A stretch of 64,000 bases of DNA from contig JAEZGX010000002.1 of NCBI GenBank assembly GCA_023416735.1, positions 124,001-188,000 of the forward strand. Direction: 5' to 3'. Positions 36,406 to 45,453 of the stretch are shown here, piece by piece. Position numbers and translations under genes: made by a program. Each line of letters starts with the position of its first letter. Within the stretch, counting starts at the first letter, position 1. The notes beneath the pieces were generated by a model that was given only the letters and a program-made list of their open reading frames with translations, was not told the origin of the DNA and did not search any database. Source of the stretch: Verrucomicrobiota bacterium. GTDB taxonomy: Bacteria; Verrucomicrobiota; Verrucomicrobiia; Opitutales; Opitutaceae.

Positions 36406-38067
36406 ATGCTTCAGTCGCTGCGTATTCGAAATTTGGCTCTGCTGGAGGAAGTGTCGCTCGATTTCGAGGCGGGATTCACCGCGGTGACAGGCGAGACGGG
36501 CGCGGGGAAAAGTATTTTGCTCGGCGCGTTGAGCCTGCTCGCGGGCGAGCGGGCGGACAAGACGATCATTCGGCAAGGCGCGCCGGCGGTCGAAGTCGAG
36601 GCGAGTTTGTTTTTCGAAGATGCGGGCGAAATCGACGGATTGCTGTCGGAGCTCGATCTGCCCGCGTGTGAGGATGGCGTGTTGATCTTGAAGCGGAGTT
36701 TGCCGCGGGAGAAGGCGCCGAAGATCACGGTGAATGGCGGACTGACGACGTTGTCGGCGTTGCAACGGATCGGGGAGCGCTGGGTGGACTTTCATGGGCC
36801 GAGCGAACCGCGGCGATTGTTGAAGGAGAGCTGTCAGCTCGATTTGCTGGATTCGTTCGCGCGGGCGAACGACGCTCGGACGGCGTATCGAAAAAGTTAT
36901 GACGCCTGGCGGACGCTGGTGGCGGAGCGGGAGCGGATCGCCCGGGAAACGAAGCTGTCGGCGGATCAGATCGAGTTTTTGGAGCGGCAGCTGGCGCAAA
37001 TCGACGAACTGGAGCTGACCGACGAAGCGATCGAAGCATTGGAGCGGGATTTTGCGCGAATGAGCCGGGCGCAGGAGTTGATCACGCTGACGCAGGGAAT
37101 CGAAAGCGGGCTGACGGGCGAGGAAGGCGTGCAGGCGAGGATCGCGGTGTTGTTGCGTGAGGCTCGGCAGGTGGAGAGCATCGATGCGGCGAGCAAATCG
37201 CTGGCGGATCGGCTGGCGTCGGTGGCGGTGGAAATCAGTGACGTGGCGGCGGAGTTTTCGGCGTTGAGCCAGGAATTGCAGTTCGATCCGGAACAGGCGG
37301 AAGGACTCGCGACGCGGATGAACACGTGGCTCGAATTGAAGCGGAAGCACGGCGGCGAGGTGGCGGCCGTGATCGCGGCGCGCGACGAAATGCGGCGGCG
37401 GTTGGAGGTGCAGGGCGATATGGAGGGCACGTTGGCGCGATTGGAAAAGCAGATCTCGGAGGCGGAGCGGACGGCGAAGAAGGACGCGCACACGCTCCGT
37501 GCGCTGCGGGAGAAGGCGGCGAAGGAGCTGGCGAAGGTCGCGGCGAAGAGCATCGCGCAGCTCGGATTCAAAAAGGCCGATTTTCAGGTGAGAATCGTGC
37601 CGCTGGAAACGCTGGCGCCGACGGGCGATTGCTGCGCGGAGTTTTTGTTTTCGCCGAATGTAGGCGAGGCGCCGCTGCCGTTGAATCGGGTGGCGTCGAG
37701 CGGTGAACTCGCGCGGGTGATGCTGGCATTGAAGACGGTGCTCGCGGATTTGGATGACGTGCCGCTGTTGGTGTTTGATGAAGTGGATGCGAACGTGGGC
37801 GGGGAGATCGGGCGGGTGGTGGGCGAGAAGATGGCGGCGATCGCGAAGAATCATCAGGTGCTTTGCGTGACGCATTTGCCGCAGGTGGCGGCGCAGGCGA
37901 CGTGTCATCTCGTGGTGACGAAGGATCAGACGAAGGATCGCGCGGTGGTGACGATCGAACCGATTCAGGCGAGCCGGAAAGCGCGGGTGAGTGAACTGGC
38001 GCGGATGCTGGGCGACCGGAATGCGAAGAGTGCGATCGCGCATGCGGAGGAGTTGCTGGGTAAGTGA
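36406..38067 (+). CDS. recN: DNA repair protein RecN
   Basis: 553 residues from ATG 36406. SMC-like architecture: Walker A GETGAGKSILL near residue 30 in the N-terminal half, a central coiled coil (about 150-390, Glu/Lys/Arg/Ala-rich), then signature motif NRVASSGELARVMLAL, Walker B LLVFDEVDANVGG and the C-terminal THLPQVAAQA switch. Acts in double-strand break repair by tethering DNA. Upstream in-frame codons are antisense-like and not used. Monocistronic here, between a minus-strand tRNA and a ThuA-like gene. Confidence 0.94.
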   Translation: MLQSLRIRNLALLEEVSLDFEAGFTAVTGETGAGKSILLGALSLLAGERADKTIIRQGAPAVEVEASLFFEDAGEIDGLLSELDLPACEDGVLILKRSLPREKAPKITVNGGLTTLSALQRIGERWVDFHGPSEPRRLLKESCQLDLLDSFARANDARTAYRKSYDAWRTLVAERERIARETKLSADQIEFLERQLAQIDELELTDEAIEALERDFARMSRAQELITLTQGIESGLTGEEGVQARIAVLLREARQVESIDAASKSLADRLASVAVEISDVAAEFSALSQELQFDPEQAEGLATRMNTWLELKRKHGGEVAAVIAARDEMRRRLEVQGDMEGTLARLEKQISEAERTAKKDAHTLRALREKAAKELAKVAAKSIAQLGFKKADFQVRIVPLETLAPTGDCCAEFLFSPNVGEAPLPLNRVASSGELARVMLALKTVLADLDDVPLLVFDEVDANVGGEIGRVVGEKMAAIAKNHQVLCVTHLPQVAAQATCHLVVTKDQTKDRAVVTIEPIQASRKARVSELARMLGDRNAKSAIAHAEELLGK

Positions 38068-38167
38068 GGTTTATACGGCGGGGGCGGATCGTTCAGGGCG
38101 TGGTCGGCGGCGGGGCCTCTCGCCCTACCTGTTGCATGTGAGTGGGAAGTGTCCATAACTGCGCGGC

Positions 38168-39088
38168 ATGAAACTTACCCCAAGGAGAATGCTGGTGTTG
38201 GCAGCGCTTTTACCGGCTGCGTTTGCAAGCGCGGCGGAGCCGGTGCGCGTGTTGTATTTTACGAAGTCGGCGGGCTTCGAGCATAGCGTGATCAAGTGGG
38301 AGGGTGGGGAGAGGAGCTATTCGGAACGGGTGCTCGAGAAAGTCGGAGCGAAGGAGAAGTTCGCGTTTACGTTCAGCAAAGACGGGAGTCTTTTCTCGCC
38401 GGAGTATTTGAAGGGATTCGATGTCGTGATGTTTTACACGAGCGGACATCTTGAAAGCGTCGGGACGGATGGGCATCCGGCGATGTCGGCGCAGGGGAAG
38501 CGGGCGCTGCTCGATTGGGTGAAGGCGGGCGGCGGATTCGTGGGGCTGCACAGCTGCAGCGATACGTTTCACACGGGGGAGACGGGCGGGGGAAATAATC
38601 CCAAGCGGAAGCAGCGGTATCGGCTTTATGGAGACGAGGCGGACGTGTTCGTGCAGATGCTCGGCGGCGAGTTCATCCGGCATGGTCCGCAGCAAGTGGC
38701 GACGGCGCGCGTGGTGTCCCCGAAGTTTCCCGGCTTCGAGAAGCTAGGAAGCGAACTGCGCGTGAAGGAGGAGTGGTATACGTTGAAGGAATTTGCGCCG
38801 AATCTGCACGTCCTGCTGGTGATGGAAACGGAAGGGATGGAGGGCGGCGATTATCGGCGTCCGCCTTTTCCTCTCGCGTGGGCGCGGATGCATGGAAAGG
38901 GCCGGGTGGCGTATAACGCGATGGGGCATCGCGAAGATGTCTGGGATAGCGAGGCGTTCCAATCGATGGTCACCGGCGCGGTGAAGTGGGCGGCGGGACG
39001 GGTGGATGCGGATGTAGCGGCGAACTTGGAGAAAGTCGCGCCGGGACATGCGACGCTGCAGCCCATCCCGGAAGAAGTGAAGCAGTAG
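38168..39088 (+). CDS. ThuA-like domain protein, secreted
   Basis: 306 residues with a cleavable signal peptide (RRMLVLAALLPAAFASA). The remainder is a class I amidotransferase-like ThuA fold: RVLYFTKSAGFEH, VVMFYTSGHLE, ALLDWVKAGGGFVGLHSCSDTFH, and a late FPLAWARMHGKGRVAYNAMGHREDVWD. ThuA-like proteins are common in Planctomycetota and Verrucomicrobiota and are tied to sugar metabolism by association, without a proven reaction. A periplasmic location is inferred from the signal peptide. The gene is isolated and no partner gene is nearby. Confidence 0.83.
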   Translation: MKLTPRRMLVLAALLPAAFASAAEPVRVLYFTKSAGFEHSVIKWEGGERSYSERVLEKVGAKEKFAFTFSKDGSLFSPEYLKGFDVVMFYTSGHLESVGTDGHPAMSAQGKRALLDWVKAGGGFVGLHSCSDTFHTGETGGGNNPKRKQRYRLYGDEADVFVQMLGGEFIRHGPQQVATARVVSPKFPGFEKLGSELRVKEEWYTLKEFAPNLHVLLVMETEGMEGGDYRRPPFPLAWARMHGKGRVAYNAMGHREDVWDSEAFQSMVTGAVKWAAGRVDADVAANLEKVAPGHATLQPIPEEVKQ

Positions 39089-39117
39089 GGGCGGGCGCGG
39101 GCGCGCAGACGCGAAGC

Positions 39118-39144
39118 GGCAGGGTCGGGAGACCCCGCCCTACA
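39118..39144. repeat. 27-bp interspersed hairpin repeat, copy 1
   Basis: Contains GGGAGACCCCGCCCTACA and a GGGTC/GACCC hairpin. It is 26 of 27 bases identical to the copy at 47283-47309. Read on the minus strand it begins exactly 6 bp after the stop codon of ccsA, the same offset as copy 2 has to ychF. May act as a 3' mRNA end or REP-like element. Confidence 0.65.
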
Positions 39145-39150
39145 TTAAAG

Positions 39151-41100
39151 TTAGTTCAGGACTTCGACGTGCTCGGGCTCGGTCGGAGCCGGAGTGGCCT
39201 TAAAGCTGCGCCATTTATCGAGCGGGATGAGCGCGAGAGCGATGAGGGCGATCTGGCTAAGAACAAAGCCGGAGAGTGCGACAAAGGCGGCGTCGGTGAA
39301 ACCGTAGCTGTGCAAGCCGACGCCGAGCATATTGGTGCCGAACCAGCTCCAGCTGGTGATGATGTTGCCGCCGATAGCGAGGCACATGAGTCCGCGTTGT
39401 TTGACCATGCCGCCCCAGCGGGCGTGGAGAATGACGGCGTTCCAGATGACGATCATGAGCGCACCGTTTTCCTTCGGATCCCAACCCCAGAAGCGTCCCC
39501 AGGATTGATCGGCCCAGATGCCGCCGAGCACGGTGCCGGCAAAGCTGAACAGCGTGGCGAAGCAGATGATGCCGTAAACCATGCGGGCGAGCGAGTCGGC
39601 GGTGCTCCGATCGAGCGAGCGGGTGAGCAGGCCGCGCAGGATGTAGATGATCGCGAGGAAACCCGCGAGGAAGGTCGCGGAGTAGCCGGCGGTGACGATG
39701 ACGACGTGGGTCGCGAGCCAGAAGTTGGAATCGAGCACGGCGCGCATCATCTCGAGGGTATCGCCGCCGAGTGAAAGGTGATGGGCGATGAGGAGGGTGG
39801 CGAAGCCCACGACACCGGCGGCGACGCTGCCGACGGCGTTTTTATAGACGGCCTCGAGGAAGAGACAAAGCGCGACCGCGCCCCAGCCGACGAAGAGGGC
39901 CGAGGAGTAGAGATTCGTGACAGGCGGGCGGCCTTCGAGCCACATGCGCATCCCGATGCCGACGGTGGAAAGTATCCACGCGACGGCGACAAACCAGAAG
40001 GCGGAGCGGCCGAGGACATCCGGCCACTTCAGCCACGAGAAGATCGCGAGGAAAAACGCCATGATGTAGAGCGACATGCTCGTGTAGAACGGCTGCGCGG
40101 CGTTGAAGCGGGTTTCGGCGGCGGTCTTGCCGAGGGTGGTCGGGAAGTTCTTGTCGAGTTGCTGCCGATAGAGCCGGACGATCTCGTTGAAGTTCTGCGC
40201 GTCGCCATTGCGCCACGTGCGCGCGAGGCCGGCGTAAGTGAGCACGTAGGGGTTTACGCGAGCGGTTTGGAAGGATTCGACGAGAGCGGTGCCAGCGTTT
40301 TTCCAGCCGTTGACATCGGTTTCGCCCGCCGGCGGTGGAATCGCGAGAAGCGAGCCGGCCTCGCTGAGGCGGACGAAGTTGTGGCCGAAGTCGATCATCA
40401 TCTGGGCGGCGGCTTCATCGTGAGCTTCGCCTGCCTGCTTGGCGCGCACGGCAGCGACACCGGCTTCGACGGTGTTTTGGAAGCGCGAAAGATCGGAAAG
40501 GAAGTTTTCGCTCTCGGGCGGAACGAAGCTCAGGCGAAGTTGCTGATAAAGGATCAGATTCGAGTGAAGCTGGATGACCGCTTTTTGGAACGGGCTGCGA
40601 AGCGGAGCCTCGACGGGCCCGGCGAGGCGGGCTTGTTCGTCGATGGTGCGGAAGTGCGGCTCGAGGTCTTTGTAGGAAAAACGCTTGTGATGGCTGGGGA
40701 GGAAGCCGAGCACCGCGAAGAATTTTTTGACGCTGGACGTGTAGTCGATGCGGAGGGTTTCCTCGGTTTTGCCGAGGAGGTTCTGGAGCTCGACGTTGTC
40801 GATGACGAAGGTCGGATAGGTGTCGGCTTTCTGCGGATGAAACGTGACATCGAGCAGCCACTCGGCGGGCGAGCTGACGAGCGAGCCGGTTTCGGGCGAG
40901 CTCACGCGCTGGCGTCCCTGGAGGACCAGGAGAGACGTGCGGGCGACGGTATCGAGAGGTTTGACGCGACCGTTGGTGACGACAGGCAGTTGTCCGAAGC
41001 CAACGATGTCGAAGTCGGTTTTGTTGGCCGGCGGGCGCAGCGTAGAGGCAACCCAGACGACGGCGAAGGCGAGAGCGAGGAAAGGGAGGAAGCGTTTCAT
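39151..41100 (-). CDS. ccsA: Cytochrome c biogenesis protein CcsA/ResC-like
   Basis: 649 residues. One N-terminal membrane segment is followed by a long non-membrane region (about 25-345, with FGQLPVVTNGRVKPLDTVARTSLLVLQG). About eight membrane helices follow, carrying the haem-handling tryptophan-rich WWD motif WADQSWGRFWGWDPKENGAL and conserved histidines (AHHLSLGG, LATHVVIVTAGYSATF, LHARWGG). Works with a ResB/Ccs1-type partner in system II to carry haem across the membrane and attach it to apocytochromes c. The partner gene is 11 bp upstream. The large extra-membrane domain is longer than in plant or Bacillus CcsA but matches the extended form found in Bacteroidota and Verrucomicrobiota. 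Confidence 0.88.
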   Translation of the reverse strand: MKRFLPFLALAFAVVWVASTLRPPANKTDFDIVGFGQLPVVTNGRVKPLDTVARTSLLVLQGRQRVSSPETGSLVSSPAEWLLDVTFHPQKADTYPTFVIDNVELQNLLGKTEETLRIDYTSSVKKFFAVLGFLPSHHKRFSYKDLEPHFRTIDEQARLAGPVEAPLRSPFQKAVIQLHSNLILYQQLRLSFVPPESENFLSDLSRFQNTVEAGVAAVRAKQAGEAHDEAAAQMMIDFGHNFVRLSEAGSLLAIPPPAGETDVNGWKNAGTALVESFQTARVNPYVLTYAGLARTWRNGDAQNFNEIVRLYRQQLDKNFPTTLGKTAAETRFNAAQPFYTSMSLYIMAFFLAIFSWLKWPDVLGRSAFWFVAVAWILSTVGIGMRMWLEGRPPVTNLYSSALFVGWGAVALCLFLEAVYKNAVGSVAAGVVGFATLLIAHHLSLGGDTLEMMRAVLDSNFWLATHVVIVTAGYSATFLAGFLAIIYILRGLLTRSLDRSTADSLARMVYGIICFATLFSFAGTVLGGIWADQSWGRFWGWDPKENGALMIVIWNAVILHARWGGMVKQRGLMCLAIGGNIITSWSWFGTNMLGVGLHSYGFTDAAFVALSGFVLSQIALIALALIPLDKWRSFKATPAPTEPEHVEVLN

Positions 41101-41111
41101 ACTCGAACCGA

Positions 41112-42278
41112 TCAGGCGGCGGCCGGAATCGCCGCGCGGCGGCGGCGGAAGAAAGTAGTGAGGTGGAGGGCGAATTGGGCGACGAGTCCGACGGTCATCA
41201 TCGTGCAGGCGATGTAAGGAATCAGCCAGCTGGGATTGCGAACGACCTGGAAGACGCTCATGCCGCGAGCGCTGTCCATTTGGTATTGATAGAACGTGAG
41301 GCCACCGAAACGCAGCGGGTTGTTCATGTAGATCAACACCTCGCGGTTCTCGCTGCCGTCGGCCGCGGTGATGTGAACGCGGCTGGAGAAGTTTTTCGGT
41401 ATTTCGGTGCCGACGTAAACGTCGTGCGTGACCTTCTCCAGCGTGAGCGAGAACGGCTTGTAATTGCGTTCGAAGCGGAGGCCGATGCGCCAGGTGCGCC
41501 CGCCGTATTCAATTGTTTGCGACACCGGGAGAATCGTGGAAACGGCCCAAGTGCCGAGCGAGCCCTCGGGTCCGATGAGCTCGAGGATCGCGCCGGGGGC
41601 ATTGCGTTCGTCCTGCTTGTAAGTGAGCGGAACGGGCGTGACGACCAGCTTGGGGCCGACGCCGCGGGAGGCGGCGGGCGGAGTGCCAGCGGGGACGTTG
41701 GCGTGAAGCTGGAGGACGGCGTTGGGGTAGTATTCGCGCGTCACGACGCGGAACGGGAGCTTGGGATGTTGAATCTCGGCGCGGCGCGCGAGGGTGGATT
41801 CGGGAATCGCGACAACCTCGTCGAAGTTCGCGTCGGTGGTTTCGATGATGGCGAGCTCGTTGGCGCGGAAGCTCTCGGAGTAGTTCTTTGTTTCGCCCTC
41901 GAGCAGACGCATCTGGAAATCCTCCTGCCAGAGTCCGGTGAAGAGTTCGCCGAGCAGCAGAAGAATGAGGCCGAGGTGCGTGAGAAAGATGCCGGCTTTG
42001 CGCCACGTGAATTTGAAGCGGTAGATGTGGGCGACGATGAGATTGATGAGGAGAAATCCGCCGATGAGGTAGCCGCCGGGGAAAACGGGCACGGGGATGT
42101 CGCCGATGCGCCAGAGGACAAAGAGCGACTGGAAATATTTTTCCTGCACCGCCCAGATGCCGAGGTTCACCTGGTCGAGCGTCGCCGCGAAAACGAGGAT
42201 GAGCGACAGGACGAGGAGGACGACGGTGAGACGGAGAGAAACGAAGAAATCGCGAAATTGGCGGACGGTGTCGTTCAT
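41112..42278 (-). CDS. ResB-like cytochrome c biogenesis protein
   Basis: 388 residues from ATG 42278, which overlaps the upstream lipoprotein stop (ATGA). Four hydrophobic segments: three near the N-terminus (SLRLTVVLLVLSLILVFAATLDQ, GGYLIGGFLLINLIVAHIY, GIFLTHLGLILLLLGELFTG) and one near the C-terminus (LIPYIACTMMTVGLVAQFAL). A large periplasmic domain lies between, ending in YMNNPLRFGGLTFYQYQM, the typical ResB feature. Partner of CcsA in system II cytochrome c maturation. The in-frame extension upstream of 42278 is dropped. Confidence 0.85.
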   Translation of the reverse strand: MNDTVRQFRDFFVSLRLTVVLLVLSLILVFAATLDQVNLGIWAVQEKYFQSLFVLWRIGDIPVPVFPGGYLIGGFLLINLIVAHIYRFKFTWRKAGIFLTHLGLILLLLGELFTGLWQEDFQMRLLEGETKNYSESFRANELAIIETTDANFDEVVAIPESTLARRAEIQHPKLPFRVVTREYYPNAVLQLHANVPAGTPPAASRGVGPKLVVTPVPLTYKQDERNAPGAILELIGPEGSLGTWAVSTILPVSQTIEYGGRTWRIGLRFERNYKPFSLTLEKVTHDVYVGTEIPKNFSSRVHITAADGSENREVLIYMNNPLRFGGLTFYQYQMDSARGMSVFQVVRNPSWLIPYIACTMMTVGLVAQFALHLTTFFRRRRAAIPAAA

Positions 42279-42928
42279 TGCGTGGCGTTCGCGGGAGGCT
42301 GAAGAGTCTGGATGAAGGAGCGGATCGTCTCGCGCTCGGGAGCGACGACGCTGTCGGGGCCCATGGCTTTCACGAACCACGTGGCGTTGCCAAGCGGGAC
42401 GATGGCGCCGGTGATTCGCAGGGGAGGATTCGCGGTGTTAGCGAAATCGACGAAGGTGATGTGCAGACCGTTGGCATCGATGTGCTCGGTTTGCGTGGCG
42501 AGGTCGGCTGCAGAGATCGGCGGGAGCGAGATTTGTCCGCGCCAACGGTTGATGTTGGCGAGATCGCCGCCGACGTCGCCCGGGAAGGCGGTGATGGAAA
42601 GGTCGGCTTCGGCGCCGTCGGGCCCGACGATGGCGTAGCTGCCCTTGCGCATGGCGGAGGCCGGTTTGGTTTTCCAATGCGCCGGGGCGGTCCAGGAAAG
42701 GTCGTTGCCGGAGGCGGTGGGCACAGCGGTGTTGGCCATCGCAGGATCGACGCCTGGTGTCGGCGCGCTGGGGGCCGGATGCGGTGTGGCGGGGACATCG
42801 CCGGTCAGAACGGGGGGCAACGGCTCTGGCTGTTCTTTCGCGACGCGGTAGCTGGAGATTTGGGCCTCACGACAACCGCTCAAAAGGAGCAGCGGAAGGA
42901 TGACAAATGGGACGAATAAACGGCGCAT
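42275..42928 (-). CDS. Putative lipoprotein linked to cytochrome c biogenesis genes
   Basis: 217 residues from ATG 42928. The lipobox LLLLSGC places the acylated cysteine at residue 19. A Pro/Ala-rich linker is followed by a compact domain (LSWTAPAHWKTKPASAMRKGSYAIVGPDGAEADLSITAFPGDVGG, and later NATWFVKAMGPDSVV), a pattern seen in small periplasmic proteins of Planctomycetota and Verrucomicrobiota. Coupled to resB by ATGA, so it probably helps cytochrome maturation or respiration; that is inference from context. It is divergent from pxpB, with the shared promoter region at 42929-43058. Confidence 0.72.
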   Translation of the reverse strand: MRRLFVPFVILPLLLLSGCREAQISSYRVAKEQPEPLPPVLTGDVPATPHPAPSAPTPGVDPAMANTAVPTASGNDLSWTAPAHWKTKPASAMRKGSYAIVGPDGAEADLSITAFPGDVGGDLANINRWRGQISLPPISAADLATQTEHIDANGLHITFVDFANTANPPLRITGAIVPLGNATWFVKAMGPDSVVAPERETIRSFIQTLQPPANATQ

Positions 42929-43058
42929 GAAGCGTAAGGAATCAGGCTTTCCCAGAGGAAACTGCAAACTAAACCGGGGTGGAACGACAGGGGTTTGATT
43001 CCGAAGAAACGAATTCGAAGGATGCAAATTTGCTTTGTTAACGCCCGACCGAAAGCGC

Positions 43059-43796
43059 ATGGTGCGCGACATGATGTTTGCGCCGTTGGGAGACTCGGCG
43101 GTTTTGGTTACGTTGGGTCATAACATCGACGATGCGACGCTCGTGCGGGTGAGGTCGTTGGCGCGCGAACTGGCAGTGGCGCGGCCCGCGGGAATCGTCG
43201 ATGTGGTGCCGGCGTATGCGACGGTGGCGGTCTATTATGATTTAGCCGCGTTTGCCGGAGGGGATCGTCCGGTTTTCGAGCGGGTGTGCGAATTGATCGG
43301 GCAGCACGGGCAGAAAGCGGAACAGGCGTGGCCGGACGTCGTGCCGGAGAAGATGGCGCGAGGCGGACGAGGCGAAGGGGTGGCGCCGGTGGAAATCCCC
43401 GTGTGCTACGGCGGTGAATACGGACCGGATCTCGAAGAAGTGGCGCGGCATTGCGGGATCGCGGCGGAAGACGTGGTGACCTTGCACAGTGAAGCGGATT
43501 ACGTCGTGCATGCGGTGGGGTTTGCGCCGGGCTTTCCGTATCTCGGCGGGTTGCCGGCGAAGTTGCGGACGCCGCGACGAGCGACGCCGCGCACGCGGGT
43601 GCCGGCGGGCTCGGTGGGGATTGGTTGGACGCAAACGGGTGTTTATCCGCTGGAAACGCCGGGAGGATGGCAGCTGATCGGGCGGACGCCACTGGCGTTG
43701 TTCGACGTGGGGCGAACGCCGCCAGCGCTATTGAGTGCGGGGGATCGAGTGAGATTTCGCGCGATCAGCGAGGAGGAGTTTGCAGGATGGAAATGA
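43059..43796 (+). CDS. pxpB: 5-oxoprolinase subunit PxpB (KipI family)
   Basis: About 245 residues from ATG 43059; ATGs at 43071 and 43074 are equally possible. Family marks: FAPLGDSAVLVTLG at the start, EIPVCYGGEYGPDLEEVA, YVVHAVGFAPGFPYLGGLP, TPRTRVPAGSVGIGWTQTGVYPLETPGGWQLIGRTP. With PxpA and PxpC it hydrolyses 5-oxoproline (pyroglutamate) to glutamate using ATP. First gene of the three-gene operon; its end overlaps pxpC by 10 bp. Confidence 0.9.
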   Translation: MVRDMMFAPLGDSAVLVTLGHNIDDATLVRVRSLARELAVARPAGIVDVVPAYATVAVYYDLAAFAGGDRPVFERVCELIGQHGQKAEQAWPDVVPEKMARGGRGEGVAPVEIPVCYGGEYGPDLEEVARHCGIAAEDVVTLHSEADYVVHAVGFAPGFPYLGGLPAKLRTPRRATPRTRVPAGSVGIGWTQTGVYPLETPGGWQLIGRTPLALFDVGRTPPALLSAGDRVRFRAISEEEFAGWK

Positions 43797-44731
43797 AAGT
43801 CGTGCGCGCGGGAATGTTGACGACGGTGCAGGATCTCGGGCGACGCGGGTGTCGACACGCGGGCGTGCCGATGAGCGGCGCGATGGATGCGGTCGCGCTC
43901 AGGATCGCGAATGCGCTGGTGGGAAACGAAGAAGATGCGGCGGCGCTGGAGTTCACGCTGGTCGGACCGGAAGTGGAATTTTCCGAAGAGACCTGGGTGG
44001 CGGTTGGCGGGGCGACCGGCGAAGGTGTGGCGGCGTGGCAACCGCTGCGCGTGAACGCGAGGGAGCGATTGAAGATCGGTGCGTGCGCGAAAGGCTGTCG
44101 CGGTTATCTCGCGGTGGCGGGCGGGATTGCGGTCGAGCGGGTGTTGGGCAGTCGCAGCACGTTTGTGCGCGCGGGGCTGGGCGGGTGGGAAGGGCGGGCG
44201 TTGAAGGACGGCGAGACGTTGCCGATCGGATCGCGCGACAAGGCGGCGTTGGAAGAAGCGGCGATGCGCGGATGGAAAATCGATCCACGGGTGCTGCCGC
44301 AGTATTCGAGCGAGCCGACGGTGCGAGTGGTGCTTGGGGCGCAGGCGCGGGATTTTGGAAGCGGATTTTTCGAGCAGACGTTCACCATTTCCCCGCAGTC
44401 GGATCGGATGGGCGTGCGCTTGCAGGGGACGCGGCTGGAACGAAGTGGCGCGGGGGAATTGTTATCGGCGGCGGTGAGTCCGGGAACGGTGCAGGTGCCG
44501 CCGGACGGACAGCCATTGGTGTTGATGGCGGATGCGCAGACGATCGGCGGTTATCCGCAGGTGGCGCATGTGATCTCAGTGGACCTGCCGTTGGTGGCGC
44601 AGTTGAGGCCGGGAGATCGCGTGCGATTTGCGGAGGTGGCTTTGGAGGAAGCGCACGGCTTGGCGTTGGCGCGGGAGAAACAACTGGCGATCTTGCGGGA
44701 GGGGCTGGCGCAGAAACTTAACCACGGTTAA
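43787..44731 (+). CDS. pxpC: 5-oxoprolinase subunit PxpC (KipA family)
   Basis: 314 residues from ATG 43787, which has an AGGAGG 10 bp upstream; an alternative ATG at 43793 gives an ATGA overlap with pxpB. Biotin-dependent carboxylase-like fold: GMLTTVQDLGRRGCRHAGVPMSGAMDAVALRIANALVGN, TWVAVGGAT, GYLAVAGGI, VPPDGQPLVLMADAQTIGGYPQVAHV. Forms the catalytic complex with PxpA and PxpB. Ends 5 bp before pxpA. Confidence 0.91.
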   Translation: MEMKVVRAGMLTTVQDLGRRGCRHAGVPMSGAMDAVALRIANALVGNEEDAAALEFTLVGPEVEFSEETWVAVGGATGEGVAAWQPLRVNARERLKIGACAKGCRGYLAVAGGIAVERVLGSRSTFVRAGLGGWEGRALKDGETLPIGSRDKAALEEAAMRGWKIDPRVLPQYSSEPTVRVVLGAQARDFGSGFFEQTFTISPQSDRMGVRLQGTRLERSGAGELLSAAVSPGTVQVPPDGQPLVLMADAQTIGGYPQVAHVISVDLPLVAQLRPGDRVRFAEVALEEAHGLALAREKQLAILREGLAQKLNHG

Positions 44732-44736
44732 CGCGG

Positions 44737-45453
44737 ATGGATTTGAACTGTGATGTGGGCGAAGGCGTGGGGAACGACGCGGCGATCATGCCGTGGATCA
44801 CGTCGGCGAACATCGCGTGTGGCGCGCATGCGGGGGATGCGACGACGATGCGAGAGACGGCGCGTTTGGCCCGGGAGTTCGGGGTCGCGGTAGGCGCGCA
44901 TCCGGGGTTTGCGGATCGAGCGAATTTTGGACGGAAGGAGTTGGTGATGAGCGCGAGCGAGATTGAACGACTGGTGACGGACCAGGTGGTGGCGCTCGCT
45001 GAGAGGGCGGAGTTGCGACACGTGAAGCCGCATGGAACGCTCTACAATATCGCGGCGCGAGACGCTGGGGTGGCGACGGCGATTGCGCGCGCCGTGCGCG
45101 CGATCGATGAGCGGCTGGTTTTATTCGGGCTCGCAGGAAGCGAACTGGTGCGAGCGGGGAGGGCGTGCGGCTTGCGCGTGGCGGAGGAAGTTTTCGCGGA
45201 TCGCAGGTATCGGGCGGACGGGAGCTTGGTGCCACGCGGCGAGGTCGGGGCGGTGATTGAAGATGAGGACGAGGCGGTCGAGCAGGTGTTGCGGATGGTG
45301 AACGATGGCGAAGTGTGCGCAGTGGACGGTGGTCGCGTGAAGATCGCGGCCGACACCCTTTGCCTGCACGGGGACGGCGCGCACGCGGTTGAATTCGCGC
45401 AGCGGATACGGACGGAGTTGGACCGCGCGGGGGTAAAAGTCGCGGCGATCTAG
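44737..45453 (+). CDS. pxpA: 5-oxoprolinase subunit PxpA (LamB/YcsF family)
   Basis: 238 residues. Hallmarks: MDLNCDVGEG at the start, SANIACGAHAGD, VGAHPGFAD, LRHVKPHGTLYN, EVFADRRYRADGSLVPR, LCLHGDGAHAVEFA. Third gene of pxpBCA; all three are needed to open the 5-oxoproline ring. No transporter gene is attached. Its TAG stop overlaps the TAG stop of the converging phosphatase gene on a single CTAG. Confidence 0.93.
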   Translation: MDLNCDVGEGVGNDAAIMPWITSANIACGAHAGDATTMRETARLAREFGVAVGAHPGFADRANFGRKELVMSASEIERLVTDQVVALAERAELRHVKPHGTLYNIAARDAGVATAIARAVRAIDERLVLFGLAGSELVRAGRACGLRVAEEVFADRRYRADGSLVPRGEVGAVIEDEDEAVEQVLRMVNDGEVCAVDGGRVKIAADTLCLHGDGAHAVEFAQRIRTELDRAGVKVAAI

